A stretch of DNA of 19,224 nucleotides from assembly GCA_937890135.1 (NCBI GenBank), contig CALBYC010000153.1, positions 1 to 19,224 on the forward strand, written 5' to 3'. Position 1 is the stretch's first letter. Every line of letters begins with the position of its first letter. The notes below the pieces were generated by a model that did not search any database, had not been told where the DNA came from, and saw nothing but the letters and a program-made list of their open reading frames with translations. Below are positions 1 through 6,609 of this stretch, piece by piece. A program made the position numbers and the translations under genes. Source of the stretch: an uncultured Parabacteroides sp. (GTDB lineage: Bacteria > Bacteroidota > Bacteroidia > Bacteroidales > Tannerellaceae).

Positions 1-95
1 AGAAGGGAGGTCATCAGCCCCTCCAGGACTGCATAGTTCGCTTTATTACGCAGCAACCGCTTCATCGCCCAGTCAAATCGTATGTAGTTATCCAT
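1..95 (-). CDS. Rpn family recombination-promoting nuclease/putative transposase (PD-(D/E)XK), 5' end only
   Basis: Only the first 31 codons lie in the window; the gene continues leftward beyond base 1. The N-terminus reads MDNYIRFDWAMKRLLRNK, followed by a segment containing VLEG. I recognise this as the opening of the Bacteroidota Rpn/PD-(D/E)XK nuclease-transposase family, whose members often start with a 'FDWAMKRLLR' block. Enzymes of this family are DNA endonucleases related to E. coli RpnA, which promotes RecA-independent recombination. The catalytic acidic residues and lysine would lie outside the window, so activity cannot be judged. The ATG (complement of 93-95) sits about 26 nt downstream of the start point expected from a leftward TAnnTTTG box. 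The gene is divergent from everything else here. The family call is from memory of the N-terminal motif, without a search. Confidence 0.7.
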   Translation of the reverse strand, partial: MDNYIRFDWAMKRLLRNKANYAVLEGLMTSL

Positions 96-127
96 TTTTC
101 CGAAGTTTTTTGGTTCTTTATTCTTCA

Positions 128-135
128 CAAAGGTA
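128..135 (-). promoter_or_regulatory. Possible -7 promoter box for the leftward nuclease-transposase gene
   Basis: On the minus strand this reads TACCTTTG, an exact match to the Bacteroidota -7 consensus TAnnTTTG. It lies 32 nt upstream of the start codon. I see no clear -33 TTG-type element at the usual distance, so this is a moderate call. Confidence 0.4.
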
Positions 136-180
136 AGATTTTATTTGATAGAATCATCGCATGGACAACAACTTAACAAA

Positions 181-207
181 AAGAAAAAGAGCAGGCTTCC
201 TGAAGCC
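181..207 (-). terminator. Possible weak leftward terminator
   Basis: On the minus strand, GGCTT pairs with AAGCC (+ strand 194-207) around a 4-nt loop, and the sequence downstream is T-rich (the A-rich + strand before 192). The stem is only 5-6 bp. It lies between the repeat array and the nuclease-transposase promoter, where it could shield that gene from leftward read-through. Confidence 0.25.
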
Positions 208-248
208 GACAGGCATACATCCCGTGCCGTTCTTTCAGATGAAACACA

Positions 249-336
249 AAAAGATAGTAACCTTTTGGGAAAAAGGCAGTAAGCGTTTCCAGAAAAGATA
301 ACGAGCTTTTTCAGAAAAGATAGTGGGCAATACCCG
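249..336. repeat. Four imperfect 22-bp tandem repeats
   Basis: Units begin at 249, 271, 293 and 315, exactly 22 bp apart, each opening with AAAAG. The first bases of the units are AAAAGATAGTAACC, AAAAGGCAGTAAGC, AAAAGATAACGAGC and AAAAGATAGTGGGC. The second half of units 1-3 is T-rich (CTTTTGG, CGTTTCCAG, CTTTTTCAG), so AAAAG and CTTTT form small inverted repeats within and between units. The signal fades after 336. The array may be an intergenic repeat family or a series of protein-binding sites; no function can be assigned from sequence. Confidence 0.65.
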
Positions 337-539
337 AACAGGACACCACGAAACGATGGGGAAACCGGAAGTGACGAGGCCGTTGTTTCAACATCATAGA
401 AACATGGGAAAAGCGCATTTACAAAACTCAAAGCCTATTTTGACTAACACATGAAGAAAAAGGTTTAACCGCAAACGAAAAATATGTTCTTTTAGTCTTC
501 TTTATATTTCAAGGGGCTGCAAACCGCTCCGCAATGAAT

Positions 540-547
540 TATTTTTG
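540..547 (+). promoter_or_regulatory. Possible -7 promoter box for the outer-membrane receptor gene
   Basis: TATTTTTG matches TAnnTTTG, 40 nt upstream of the ATG at 588, and predicts a leader of roughly 30-35 nt. No good -33 element is visible at 19-21 nt spacing. The leader immediately before the start is A-rich, as is usual for translation initiation in this phylum. Confidence 0.4.
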
Positions 548-587
548 TTTCCTGCTTATAAAAACACTTAGAAAAACATATTAAAAA

Positions 588-3065
588 ATGAAATGTAGAT
601 TATTAGCCTTCATGCTAAGCCTTCTGTCCTTCGGGCTTTCTTCGTTATCAGCACAGACCGATGCGGCAACCTATACAATAAGGGGGCAAGTATTGGACTC
701 TTTGACAAATGAAACGGTTCCGTATGCCACCTTGAATTTTTCACTTGCTTCTGCCCCCAAGAAGTCCGTGCTATTACTTGCCAGCGATATTGACGGGAAA
801 TTTACAGCCGAACTGAAATCCCCGGGCAAATACATCCTGCAACTACAATCCATCGGCATGGCTAATACGACCAAACGATTCACCGTGGGCAAACAGCATG
901 CCGTGAATCTGGGCAATGTCTATATGAAAAGCGACAATAAGGTTTTGAAAGAGGTGAATGTCACGGCACAAAAGAAACTGGTGCGTGTGGAGCTGGACAA
1001 ACTGACCTACAGCCTGAATGACGACCCCGAAGCGCAAACCAGCAACACGCTGGACATGTTGCGGAAAGTCCCGATGATAACCGTAGACGGAAGTGATGAA
1101 ATCCAATTGCAAGGTTCGACCAACTTCAAGATTTATGTGAACGGCAACCCGTCCAACATGATGAACAACAACCCCGCAGACGTATTGAAGAGCATGCCCG
1201 CCAGTTCCGTGAAAGACATTGAAGTCATTACGGACCCAGGCTCCAAATACGACGCGGAAGGAGTCGGCGGAATCATTAATATCGTCACGACACGCAACGT
1301 GCTGGACGGCTATACCGCTTCCGTCAATGCCGACGCAAGCTTGTTGGGGCGCATGGGAGCCGGAGCTTACCTCTCCGCCAAATTCGGGAAATTCGGGATA
1401 ACCGGCAACTATAAATACAACCATGAGAATTCCCCTTGGAGCGATGCATCTTCCATACGTGAGACGTTCGCATCAGAAACCAACAAGCGCAGCTTCCTAA
1501 GCCAGTCGGGAAGGAGCAAACGTCAGGGCCCGTTCCAATTCGGATATGTGGAAGGCAGCTATGAGATAGACACCTTGAACTTATTGAGCTTAGGCCTGAA
1601 TCTGTTCCGAGGCGACAACACGAACAAATCGGAGTATGACGTGAAGATGAACAGCGGTGACGACCTGACAGATTTTGACTATAGTTTTAATCGTTATAGC
1701 CGCTCTTCCTCCACATTCGGTTCCACGGACTTGAACCTGGATTACCAACACTCGACTAAGCGAAAAGACGAATTGCTGACCATTTCCTACCGTTTCAGCC
1801 ATACGCCAAACAACAGTGAAAGTTATACGGATTTGACCGATGTGGCCGGTAATTACCCGATGACTGCCAACTATCCTCGTTGGGACATCAACGATGCCTC
1901 TGCCGTTGAGCATACAGGGCAAATAGACTATACAAGGCCTACTTGGAAAAACCAGTCCTTCGAAACCGGACTAAAATATATTTACCGGAAAAGCGACAGC
2001 GAAACGTTAAAGCAATTCTACGATGATTCCACAGGAGTGTGGGATGGAGAACATGATGCGAACAGCGATTTCCATCATAACCAGCACATCTACTCTGCCT
2101 ACATCGGCTATTCTGCATCTATCCGGGAAATAGGCATCAAGGCAGGTGCCAGAGCCGAAGGTACTTCTTTGAACGCACATTTCGCATATGCGCCGGAAAT
2201 GGATTTCAGCACCAGCTATTTCAATGTCGTCCCGAACATTACGTTGTCCTACAAAATCAATATGGCACAACAAATCCGCATCGGTTACAACATGCGCATC
2301 CGCCGACCCGGCATTTGGCTCTTGAACCCGTACGTAAACAACACCGACCCGGAAAATATCCGTTACGGCAACCCGAACTTGGATCCGGAAAAAAGCAATC
2401 GCATCAACATGAACTATAGTTATTTCAATTCCAAGTTCAACATGAATGCCAATGTGACCTACAGCTTCCAAAACAATTCAATCGAGGAAATTGTCAAAAT
2501 GAATAACAATGTTTCAGAAACGACATATGACAATATAGGGAAAAACAAGCAAGTAGGCTTTTCCCTTTATATGAGTTATGCCCCTATCCAATTGCTCCGG
2601 TTCATGTTGAATGGAGGCTTAAACTACGAAGACATCACGAGCGAAAGCGGTATGGCCAACAACGGTTTCAGCGGCAGGATGTTCGCCAACCTACAGTTCA
2701 ACTTGCCCAAGGACTTCCGCATCGATTTACGTGGAGGGTATTTCTCGCCAAGGATTTCTATTCAAGGAAAACGTTCCGCCATGTATTTCAACGATATTGC
2801 CTTCAATAAAAGTTTCATGAAAAAGAAACTAACCATTTCGTTAAATGTCAACAATCCACTATGGAAAACCATCAAGATGAAGAACACGACTGAAGACCCA
2901 GCATTCTTTATGGAAAGTATCAACCACATGCGCACACGTGACTTACGATTAAGCATCACATATCGGTTCGGCACAATGAAAAACGCCATCAAGAAAGTGC
3001 GCAGAGGCATCAACAACGATGACGGAGCGAATGAAACTGGAAACAACGGCCAGCAAATGATGTAA
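588..3065 (+). CDS. TonB-dependent receptor-like outer membrane beta-barrel protein (OMP_b-brl_3 type)
   Basis: The 825-residue protein has a signal peptide ending near SLSA-Q (residues 19-23). A carboxypeptidase-regulatory-like beta-sandwich follows at about 30-110 (opening YTIRGQVLDS), then a TonB plug domain at about 125-240. The plug contains DMLRKVPMITVDG, IYVNGNP and GVGGIINIVTT. The remainder is a beta-barrel rich in alternating aromatic strands, resembling the 'outer membrane beta-barrel family' seen in Bacteroidota. The LNPYVNNTDPENIRYGNPNL stretch around residue 585 is typical of these barrels. It should sit in the outer membrane, but the substrate is unknown. There is no SusD-like lipoprotein next to it, so it is not a classical glycan-uptake pair. 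It appears monocistronic, bounded by a promoter-like box and a strong hairpin. Confidence 0.88.
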   Translation: MKCRLLAFMLSLLSFGLSSLSAQTDAATYTIRGQVLDSLTNETVPYATLNFSLASAPKKSVLLLASDIDGKFTAELKSPGKYILQLQSIGMANTTKRFTVGKQHAVNLGNVYMKSDNKVLKEVNVTAQKKLVRVELDKLTYSLNDDPEAQTSNTLDMLRKVPMITVDGSDEIQLQGSTNFKIYVNGNPSNMMNNNPADVLKSMPASSVKDIEVITDPGSKYDAEGVGGIINIVTTRNVLDGYTASVNADASLLGRMGAGAYLSAKFGKFGITGNYKYNHENSPWSDASSIRETFASETNKRSFLSQSGRSKRQGPFQFGYVEGSYEIDTLNLLSLGLNLFRGDNTNKSEYDVKMNSGDDLTDFDYSFNRYSRSSSTFGSTDLNLDYQHSTKRKDELLTISYRFSHTPNNSESYTDLTDVAGNYPMTANYPRWDINDASAVEHTGQIDYTRPTWKNQSFETGLKYIYRKSDSETLKQFYDDSTGVWDGEHDANSDFHHNQHIYSAYIGYSASIREIGIKAGARAEGTSLNAHFAYAPEMDFSTSYFNVVPNITLSYKINMAQQIRIGYNMRIRRPGIWLLNPYVNNTDPENIRYGNPNLDPEKSNRINMNYSYFNSKFNMNANVTYSFQNNSIEEIVKMNNNVSETTYDNIGKNKQVGFSLYMSYAPIQLLRFMLNGGLNYEDITSESGMANNGFSGRMFANLQFNLPKDFRIDLRGGYFSPRISIQGKRSAMYFNDIAFNKSFMKKKLTISLNVNNPLWKTIKMKNTTEDPAFFMESINHMRTRDLRLSITYRFGTMKNAIKKVRRGINNDDGANETGNNGQQMM

Positions 3066-3071
3066 TAAAAT

Positions 3072-3113
3072 AATATCCCCGACAATCTTACCGGTAAGAT
3101 TATCGGGGATATT
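3072..3113 (+). terminator. Strong hairpin terminator after the outer-membrane receptor gene
   Basis: A 19-bp stem with a single C/A mismatch (3072-3090 against 3095-3113) closes a CCGG loop. It begins 6 nt after the stop codon. The outer base pairs are A/T-rich, so the right arm ends in a short T-rich run (ATATTTATT). It could work in both directions. Confidence 0.75.
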
Positions 3114-3163
3114 TATTGAAGATATTTCCAGCTGTTTGCTGCCTATATGCGAACAATTAATGG

Positions 3164-3171
3164 TATATTTG
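3164..3171 (+). promoter_or_regulatory. -7 promoter box for the cobalamin adenosyltransferase gene
   Basis: TATATTTG matches TAnnTTTG. It predicts transcription starting near 3178 and a leader of about 40 nt to the ATG at 3220. A TTTG at 3135-3138 could be the -33 element, but its 25-nt spacing is longer than usual. The box lies inside the upstream extension of the reading frame, which argues against the TTG start at 3136. Confidence 0.45.
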
Positions 3172-3219
3172 CGAGACAGATTATCCGAAAAACAAAATAA
3201 TTATCTAAATAGATTTGTT

Positions 3220-3783
3220 ATGGCAAAAAGCATGATATATACAAAGACCGGAGACAAAGGCAAAACTTCATTGGTAGGAGGACAACGGGTGCCCAAAACC
3301 CATAGACGCATAGAGAGCTATGGAACAATCGACGAACTCAATTCATTCATCGGGCTGCTGATGACGGAATTGGAAGAACAGCATGACATCGAATTTTTGG
3401 CATTTATCCAACATAAGTTGTTCACGGTAGGATCCTATTTGGCAACCGATCAAACGACAACAGAACTAAAAATCGAAAGCCGCATTACCCCGGAAAGCAT
3501 CACAAAAGTCGAAGAAGAAATAGACCGAATCGATGGGGAACTTCCCAAAATGACTAATTTTGTCTTACCAGGAGGTTGCCGTTCCGCCTCATTGGCCCAT
3601 GTATGCAGGACTGTATGTAGAAGAGCGGAACGCATAATCTATGCATTGGCAGAGGAATTCGAAGTGGAAGAACCCGTATTGGTATTCATCAACAGGATTT
3701 CCGATTACCTGTTCGTTCTAGCCAGAAAAGAATGCTTAAAAAACAACGGCGAAGAAATTATTTGGGATTATACTTGTTTATAA
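3220..3783 (+). CDS. PduO-type cob(I)yrinic acid a,c-diamide/cob(I)alamin adenosyltransferase
   Basis: The enzyme transfers the adenosyl group of ATP to Co(I) corrinoid, the last activation step to coenzyme B12. Many gut Bacteroidales need it to use salvaged cobamides. The 187-residue length is normal for the PduO family. Family signatures are present: the ATP-binding N-terminus YTKTGDKGKTSLVGG (residues 7-21), YGTIDELNS, the helix LAHVCRTVCRRAER, and NRISDYLFVLAR near the C-terminus. I chose the ATG at 3220 because the homologous region starts within a few residues of it. The frame extends upstream to a TTG at 3136, but that extension has no family similarity and crosses the probable promoter. 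MIYTKTGD at 3232 is a possible alternative start. The protein is cytoplasmic, with the DUF2795 gene following after 70 nt. Confidence 0.93.
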   Translation: MAKSMIYTKTGDKGKTSLVGGQRVPKTHRRIESYGTIDELNSFIGLLMTELEEQHDIEFLAFIQHKLFTVGSYLATDQTTTELKIESRITPESITKVEEEIDRIDGELPKMTNFVLPGGCRSASLAHVCRTVCRRAERIIYALAEEFEVEEPVLVFINRISDYLFVLARKECLKNNGEEIIWDYTCL

Positions 3784-3802
3784 AGAAAATATTATACTTT
3801 TG
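3774..3802 (+). promoter_or_regulatory. Promoter for the small DUF2795 gene
   Basis: TTG at 3774-3776 and TACTTTTG at 3795-3802 (TAnnTTTG) are separated by 18 nt, close to the Bacteroidota -33/-7 arrangement. The -33 part overlaps the last codons of the adenosyltransferase gene. The predicted start is near 3809, giving a leader of about 45 nt. Confidence 0.5.
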
Positions 3803-3818
3803 CGGAAAAAATGAACCT

Positions 3819-3836
3819 GACCTCCGAAAGGAAGTC
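3819..3836 (+). other. Small GAAA-tetraloop hairpin in the leader of the DUF2795 gene
   Basis: GACCTCC pairs with GGAAGTC (one C/A mismatch) around a GAAA tetraloop, 18 nt before the start codon. GNRA tetraloops stabilise RNA hairpins, so this could influence message stability or translation. The stem is short and may be chance. Confidence 0.3.
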
Positions 3837-3853
3837 TTTAATACTATATAAAT

Positions 3854-4075
3854 ATGTATTGGACATTGGAATTAGCTTCAAAATTGGAAGACGCACCCTG
3901 GCCAGCGACCAAGGACGAATTGATTGATTATGCTCAACGTTCAGGTGCTCCATTAGAAGTAATAGAGAATCTGCAAGAAATGGAAGACGAAGGCGAAATA
4001 TATGAATGCATGGAAGATATTTGGCCGGACTATCCAAGTAAGGAAGATTTCTTCTTCAACGAGGACGAGTATTAA
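3854..4075 (+). CDS. Small acidic DUF2795 domain-containing protein
   Basis: This 73-residue, strongly acidic cytoplasmic protein starts MYWTLELASKLEDAPWPATK and ends in a run of Asp, Glu, Phe and Tyr residues (FFFNEDEY). I recognise this sequence as the Bacteroidota form of DUF2795, a small protein of unknown function. The segment ATKDELIDYAQRSGAPLEVIENLQEM (described here only by its pattern of amphipathic helices) and the following WPDYP motif are typical. There is no signal peptide, metal motif or membrane segment. It has its own promoter-like box inside the end of the adenosyltransferase gene and a long hairpin after it, so it can be expressed alone. Whether it relates functionally to cobamide metabolism is unknown. 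Confidence 0.8.
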   Translation: MYWTLELASKLEDAPWPATKDELIDYAQRSGAPLEVIENLQEMEDEGEIYECMEDIWPDYPSKEDFFFNEDEY

Positions 4076-4099
4076 AATTGCCTTATAGGTTAATTACTA

Positions 4100-4149
4100 A
4101 AACCATCGGCGGGACAAACAAAATATTTTGATTGTCCCGCCGATGGTTT
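4100..4149 (+). terminator. Long perfect hairpin ending the DUF2795 transcript
   Basis: An 18-bp perfect stem (4100-4117 against 4132-4149, core CCATCGGCGGGACAA) encloses a loop that is itself a 12-bp palindrome (CAAAATATTTTG, 4119-4130). The whole 50-nt element can therefore fold almost fully. It lies 24 nt after the stop codon and 20 nt before the promoter of the secretion operon, insulating the two transcripts. Confidence 0.75.
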
Positions 4150-4169
4150 ATAATGTCATAAATATTATG

Positions 4170-4177
4170 TACATTTG
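4170..4177 (+). promoter_or_regulatory. -7 promoter box for the type IX secretion operon
   Basis: TACATTTG matches TAnnTTTG, 28 nt before the porP start codon, implying a leader of about 20 nt. A T-rich patch at 4147-4150 lies at the right distance for a weak -33 element. No other candidate promoter is evident before gldK, so this box probably drives all five secretion genes. Confidence 0.5.
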
Positions 4178-4205
4178 CACAATGGTCTGATATTTTGAAT
4201 AGAGC

Positions 4206-5150
4206 ATGAAGAGAATACAAATTCTTACCCTCATCTTATTTATCTGCTTACTTAAGGTAAAAGCACAATACGATGCAGCTTTTAGCCATTATTTCATGGC
4301 TAAAAGCTACTACAATCCAGCTACGGCAGGTAGCACAGAAGATTTGAAGATGCTTGCTCTTTTCAACCAGCAATGGGCCGGATTTCCGAAGGCACAGCGT
4401 TCTTTCTTTATCTCAGCGGACATGCCACTCAAAATAGGCAAAACCAATCAGGGAATAGGCTTGATGGTATATACGGAAAGCATCGGACTATTTCAAAACA
4501 CACATGCAGGAGCGCAATATGCCTACAAGCATAAATTGTGGGAAGGCGAACTAAGCGGAGGTCTGCAAGTCGGCATCGTCAACGAGTCGTTCAAAGCAGA
4601 CAGCATCTACATTCCGCAAAGCCCATTCCACCAGCAAGAAGACGAAGCATTTCCGGAAAGCACCGTAAATGCGACAGGCTTGGACATCAACATAGGCTTG
4701 TTCTACCAGCATAAGGATTTTTATGCGGGAGTCGGCTTCACCCATATCACCTCCCCCGAACTGCAATTGGAGGAAACAATATATACATATATCGGGGGAA
4801 TGCTTAATTTCATGGGTGGATACAATATTAAACTGAATAATCCGTTATTTGAATTAAAACCATCCGTGTTCTTACTGACAGACTTCAGTAATTATCACCT
4901 TGACGTAACTGCACGAATGGAATACAATAAAATGTTTAATGGTGGTATTTCCTGGAAAATGAACGAATCAGTGGGTTTGCTGTTAGGTGCCAATATCGGA
5001 AGATTTTCTCTCGGGTATTCCTTTGGTTACCCGACTACAGCCATCCGAAAAGTATCCTCTGGCAATCACGAGCTGGTGCTACAATACCGGCTCAAACTGA
5101 ACAAGACAAAGACAGGAAATACCCGTCATAAAAGTGTACGTATCTTATAA
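4206..5150 (+). CDS. porP: PorP/SprF family type IX secretion system outer-membrane protein
   Basis: The 314-residue protein carries a signal peptide ending VKA-Q (residues 18-21). Just after it come HYFMAKSYYNPATAGS (28-43), the family's hallmark 'N-P-A-x-x-G' start, and QQWAGFP soon after. The rest has the alternating strand pattern of an outer-membrane beta-barrel (for example GIGLMVYTESIG, SLGYSFGYP). PorP in Porphyromonas gingivalis is needed for T9SS secretion, and SprF-type relatives serve adhesin export in gliding bacteria. It is first in the porP-gldK-gldL-gldM-gldN order known from P. gingivalis, and only 4 nt separate it from gldK. The family is broad and paralogous, but the context favours PorP itself over an SprF paralogue. 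Confidence 0.9.
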   Translation: MKRIQILTLILFICLLKVKAQYDAAFSHYFMAKSYYNPATAGSTEDLKMLALFNQQWAGFPKAQRSFFISADMPLKIGKTNQGIGLMVYTESIGLFQNTHAGAQYAYKHKLWEGELSGGLQVGIVNESFKADSIYIPQSPFHQQEDEAFPESTVNATGLDINIGLFYQHKDFYAGVGFTHITSPELQLEETIYTYIGGMLNFMGGYNIKLNNPLFELKPSVFLLTDFSNYHLDVTARMEYNKMFNGGISWKMNESVGLLLGANIGRFSLGYSFGYPTTAIRKVSSGNHELVLQYRLKLNKTKTGNTRHKSVRIL

Positions 5151-5154
5151 GCAT

Positions 5155-6585
5155 ATGAAGAAAATATGGATAGTCCTTTTGGCAGCCTCATCGCTGCTTT
5201 CCTCTTGCGGCAAAGTTTTATCAGGAGGCGGAGGAGAAGTAACAGGAGCACGGACGATGGCGATCAACGAGCCTGCACCCTACGGAATGACATTAATAAA
5301 AAGAGGTGCTTTCGAAATGGGGCCGGCCGACAAAGACTCATTGTGGGGCATCATGCCGGACACAAAAGGAATATCTGTCGATGCATTTTGGATGGATGAA
5401 ACAGAAACCACCAATGCAGAGTACCGCCAATTCGTTTACTGGGTAAGGGACTCCATCATCCGTGAACGTTTGGCAGATCCTGCCTATGGCGGGAATGACC
5501 TGTTCAAAATCACCGAAGATAAGTATGGGGATCCTATAACTCCGCATTTGGATTGGAGCCGGCCGATTCCATGGAAGCGTGCCAATGAAGATGAAATCCG
5601 CGCCATCGAAAGCGTTTATTATACCAACCCAGTGACCGGTGAAAAGAAATTAGACCCGAAACAGATGGTATTCAAATATGAATGGTATGACTATACTTCC
5701 GCAGCGTTGAGGAAAAACCAAATGGATCCGGCAGACCGCATACGCAACACGGACATCGCCCCCGACCCGAACGAGGTCATCATGATTTCCAAAGACACAG
5801 CTTACATAGACGACGAAGGCAATATCATCAATGAAACAATTACACGCCCACGTTCCGGTCCATGGGATTTCTTGCACACACGCATCGTGAATATATATCC
5901 CGACGAGAATTGCTGGGTAAATGACTTCAACAACTCCTATAACGAGCCGTATACCCGTATGTATTTCAATCACCCTGGTTATGACGATTACCCCGTCGTG
6001 GGTGTTTCATGGGAACAAGCCACGGCCTTTTGCATATGGCGTACCAATTTATACAAACAATCGCTTAGCCTTCCGGCAGGGCAAGCAATCGAACCCTTCC
6101 GACTTCCAACTGAAGGAGAATGGGAATATGCAGCGCGTTGCGGAAAGAACGAAAACAAATATCCATGGGCAGGCGATGATTTGATAAATGGGAAGAACTG
6201 CTTCTTGGGCAACTTCAAGCCCGGCAAGGGGAATTATACCGAAGACGGACACTTGATTACTTCCAGAGTCGGTTCATTCGCCCCAAACGAGTTTGGGTTG
6301 TACGACATGGCTGGCAACGTTTCTGAATGGACATCCACAGCTTACTCCGAGTCAGGGCCGAACCAGATGAGCGACATCAATCCGGAGCTACGTTATAATG
6401 CTGCAAAAGAAGACCCATACGCCCTAAAGAAAAAAGTGGTTCGCGGCGGATCATGGAAAGATGTGTCCCAGTTCATCCGCTCGGACATGCGAAGCTTCGA
6501 ATACCAGAACGAAACCCGTTCTTACATTGGATTCCGCTGCGTCAGGACTCAAATAGGTTTCTCTAAATCAAAAGGTAAAAAATAA
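5155..6585 (+). CDS. gldK: Type IX secretion system ring lipoprotein PorK/GldK
   Basis: The 476-residue protein begins MKKIWIVLLAASSLLSSC, with a lipobox (L15-S16-S17-C18), so it is anchored in the outer membrane facing the periplasm. PorK/GldK forms the periplasmic ring of the T9SS together with PorN/GldN. Most of the chain is a formylglycine-generating-enzyme/sulfatase-modifying fold. Its motifs are GVSWEQATAFC (about 283), RLPTEGEWEYAARCG (about 316), MAGNVSEW (about 385), RGGSW (430-434) and GFRCVR (about 458). Positions equivalent to the two catalytic cysteines of human FGE hold D436 and I441, so it is expected to be structural. The frame extends upstream to a GTG at 5134 inside porP. 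The ATG at 5155 was chosen because it gives a proper lipoprotein signal. gldL follows after 24 nt. Confidence 0.93.
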   Translation: MKKIWIVLLAASSLLSSCGKVLSGGGGEVTGARTMAINEPAPYGMTLIKRGAFEMGPADKDSLWGIMPDTKGISVDAFWMDETETTNAEYRQFVYWVRDSIIRERLADPAYGGNDLFKITEDKYGDPITPHLDWSRPIPWKRANEDEIRAIESVYYTNPVTGEKKLDPKQMVFKYEWYDYTSAALRKNQMDPADRIRNTDIAPDPNEVIMISKDTAYIDDEGNIINETITRPRSGPWDFLHTRIVNIYPDENCWVNDFNNSYNEPYTRMYFNHPGYDDYPVVGVSWEQATAFCIWRTNLYKQSLSLPAGQAIEPFRLPTEGEWEYAARCGKNENKYPWAGDDLINGKNCFLGNFKPGKGNYTEDGHLITSRVGSFAPNEFGLYDMAGNVSEWTSTAYSESGPNQMSDINPELRYNAAKEDPYALKKKVVRGGSWKDVSQFIRSDMRSFEYQNETRSYIGFRCVRTQIGFSKSKGKK

Positions 6586-6609
6586 TCAATACACATAATA
6601 CTTACATTC

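Larger units (their letters stand above)
96..587. other. Divergent intergenic region with repeats, no convincing gene
   Basis: This 492-bp gap separates the leftward nuclease-transposase gene from the rightward outer-membrane receptor. It holds promoter-like boxes for both genes, a small leftward hairpin with a T-rich tail, and a 22-bp tandem repeat array at 249-336. The only sizeable reading frame is leftward, 96 codons at 141-431. It runs straight through the repeats and encodes a Ser/Leu/Phe-rich string with no recognisable domain, so I do not call it a gene. Confidence 0.7.

Noticed and set aside
249..336. CRISPR array
   Set aside because: The 22-bp units abut with no unique spacers, they vary in sequence, and no cas gene is present.
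141..431. Leftward 96-codon reading frame in the left intergenic region
   Set aside because: It runs through the 22-bp repeats, encodes a Ser/Leu/Phe-rich string with no domain, and has no promoter or leader signal. It most likely stays open by chance.
843..1424. Leftward 193-codon frame inside the outer-membrane receptor gene
   Set aside because: It lies wholly within a well-supported gene on the other strand. Its His/Val-rich composition is typical of an antisense shadow.
588..3065. SusC-type polysaccharide uptake receptor
   Set aside because: At 825 residues it is shorter than typical SusC, has no SusD partner gene, and its barrel resembles the separate OMP_b-brl_3 family.
3136..3219. 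N-terminal extension of the adenosyltransferase from a TTG
   Set aside because: The extra 28 residues have no family counterpart, and the likely promoter box (3164-3171) lies within them.
3811..3925. Short out-of-frame reading frame starting before the DUF2795 gene
   Set aside because: Its ATG lies only about 2 nt past the predicted transcription start and the frame overlaps the conserved gene out of phase. A regulatory upstream frame is conceivable but unsupported.
5134..5154. Upstream GTG start for gldK overlapping porP
   Set aside because: It would place seven residues before the lipoprotein signal and spoil it. The ATG at 5155 gives a standard signal and lipobox.
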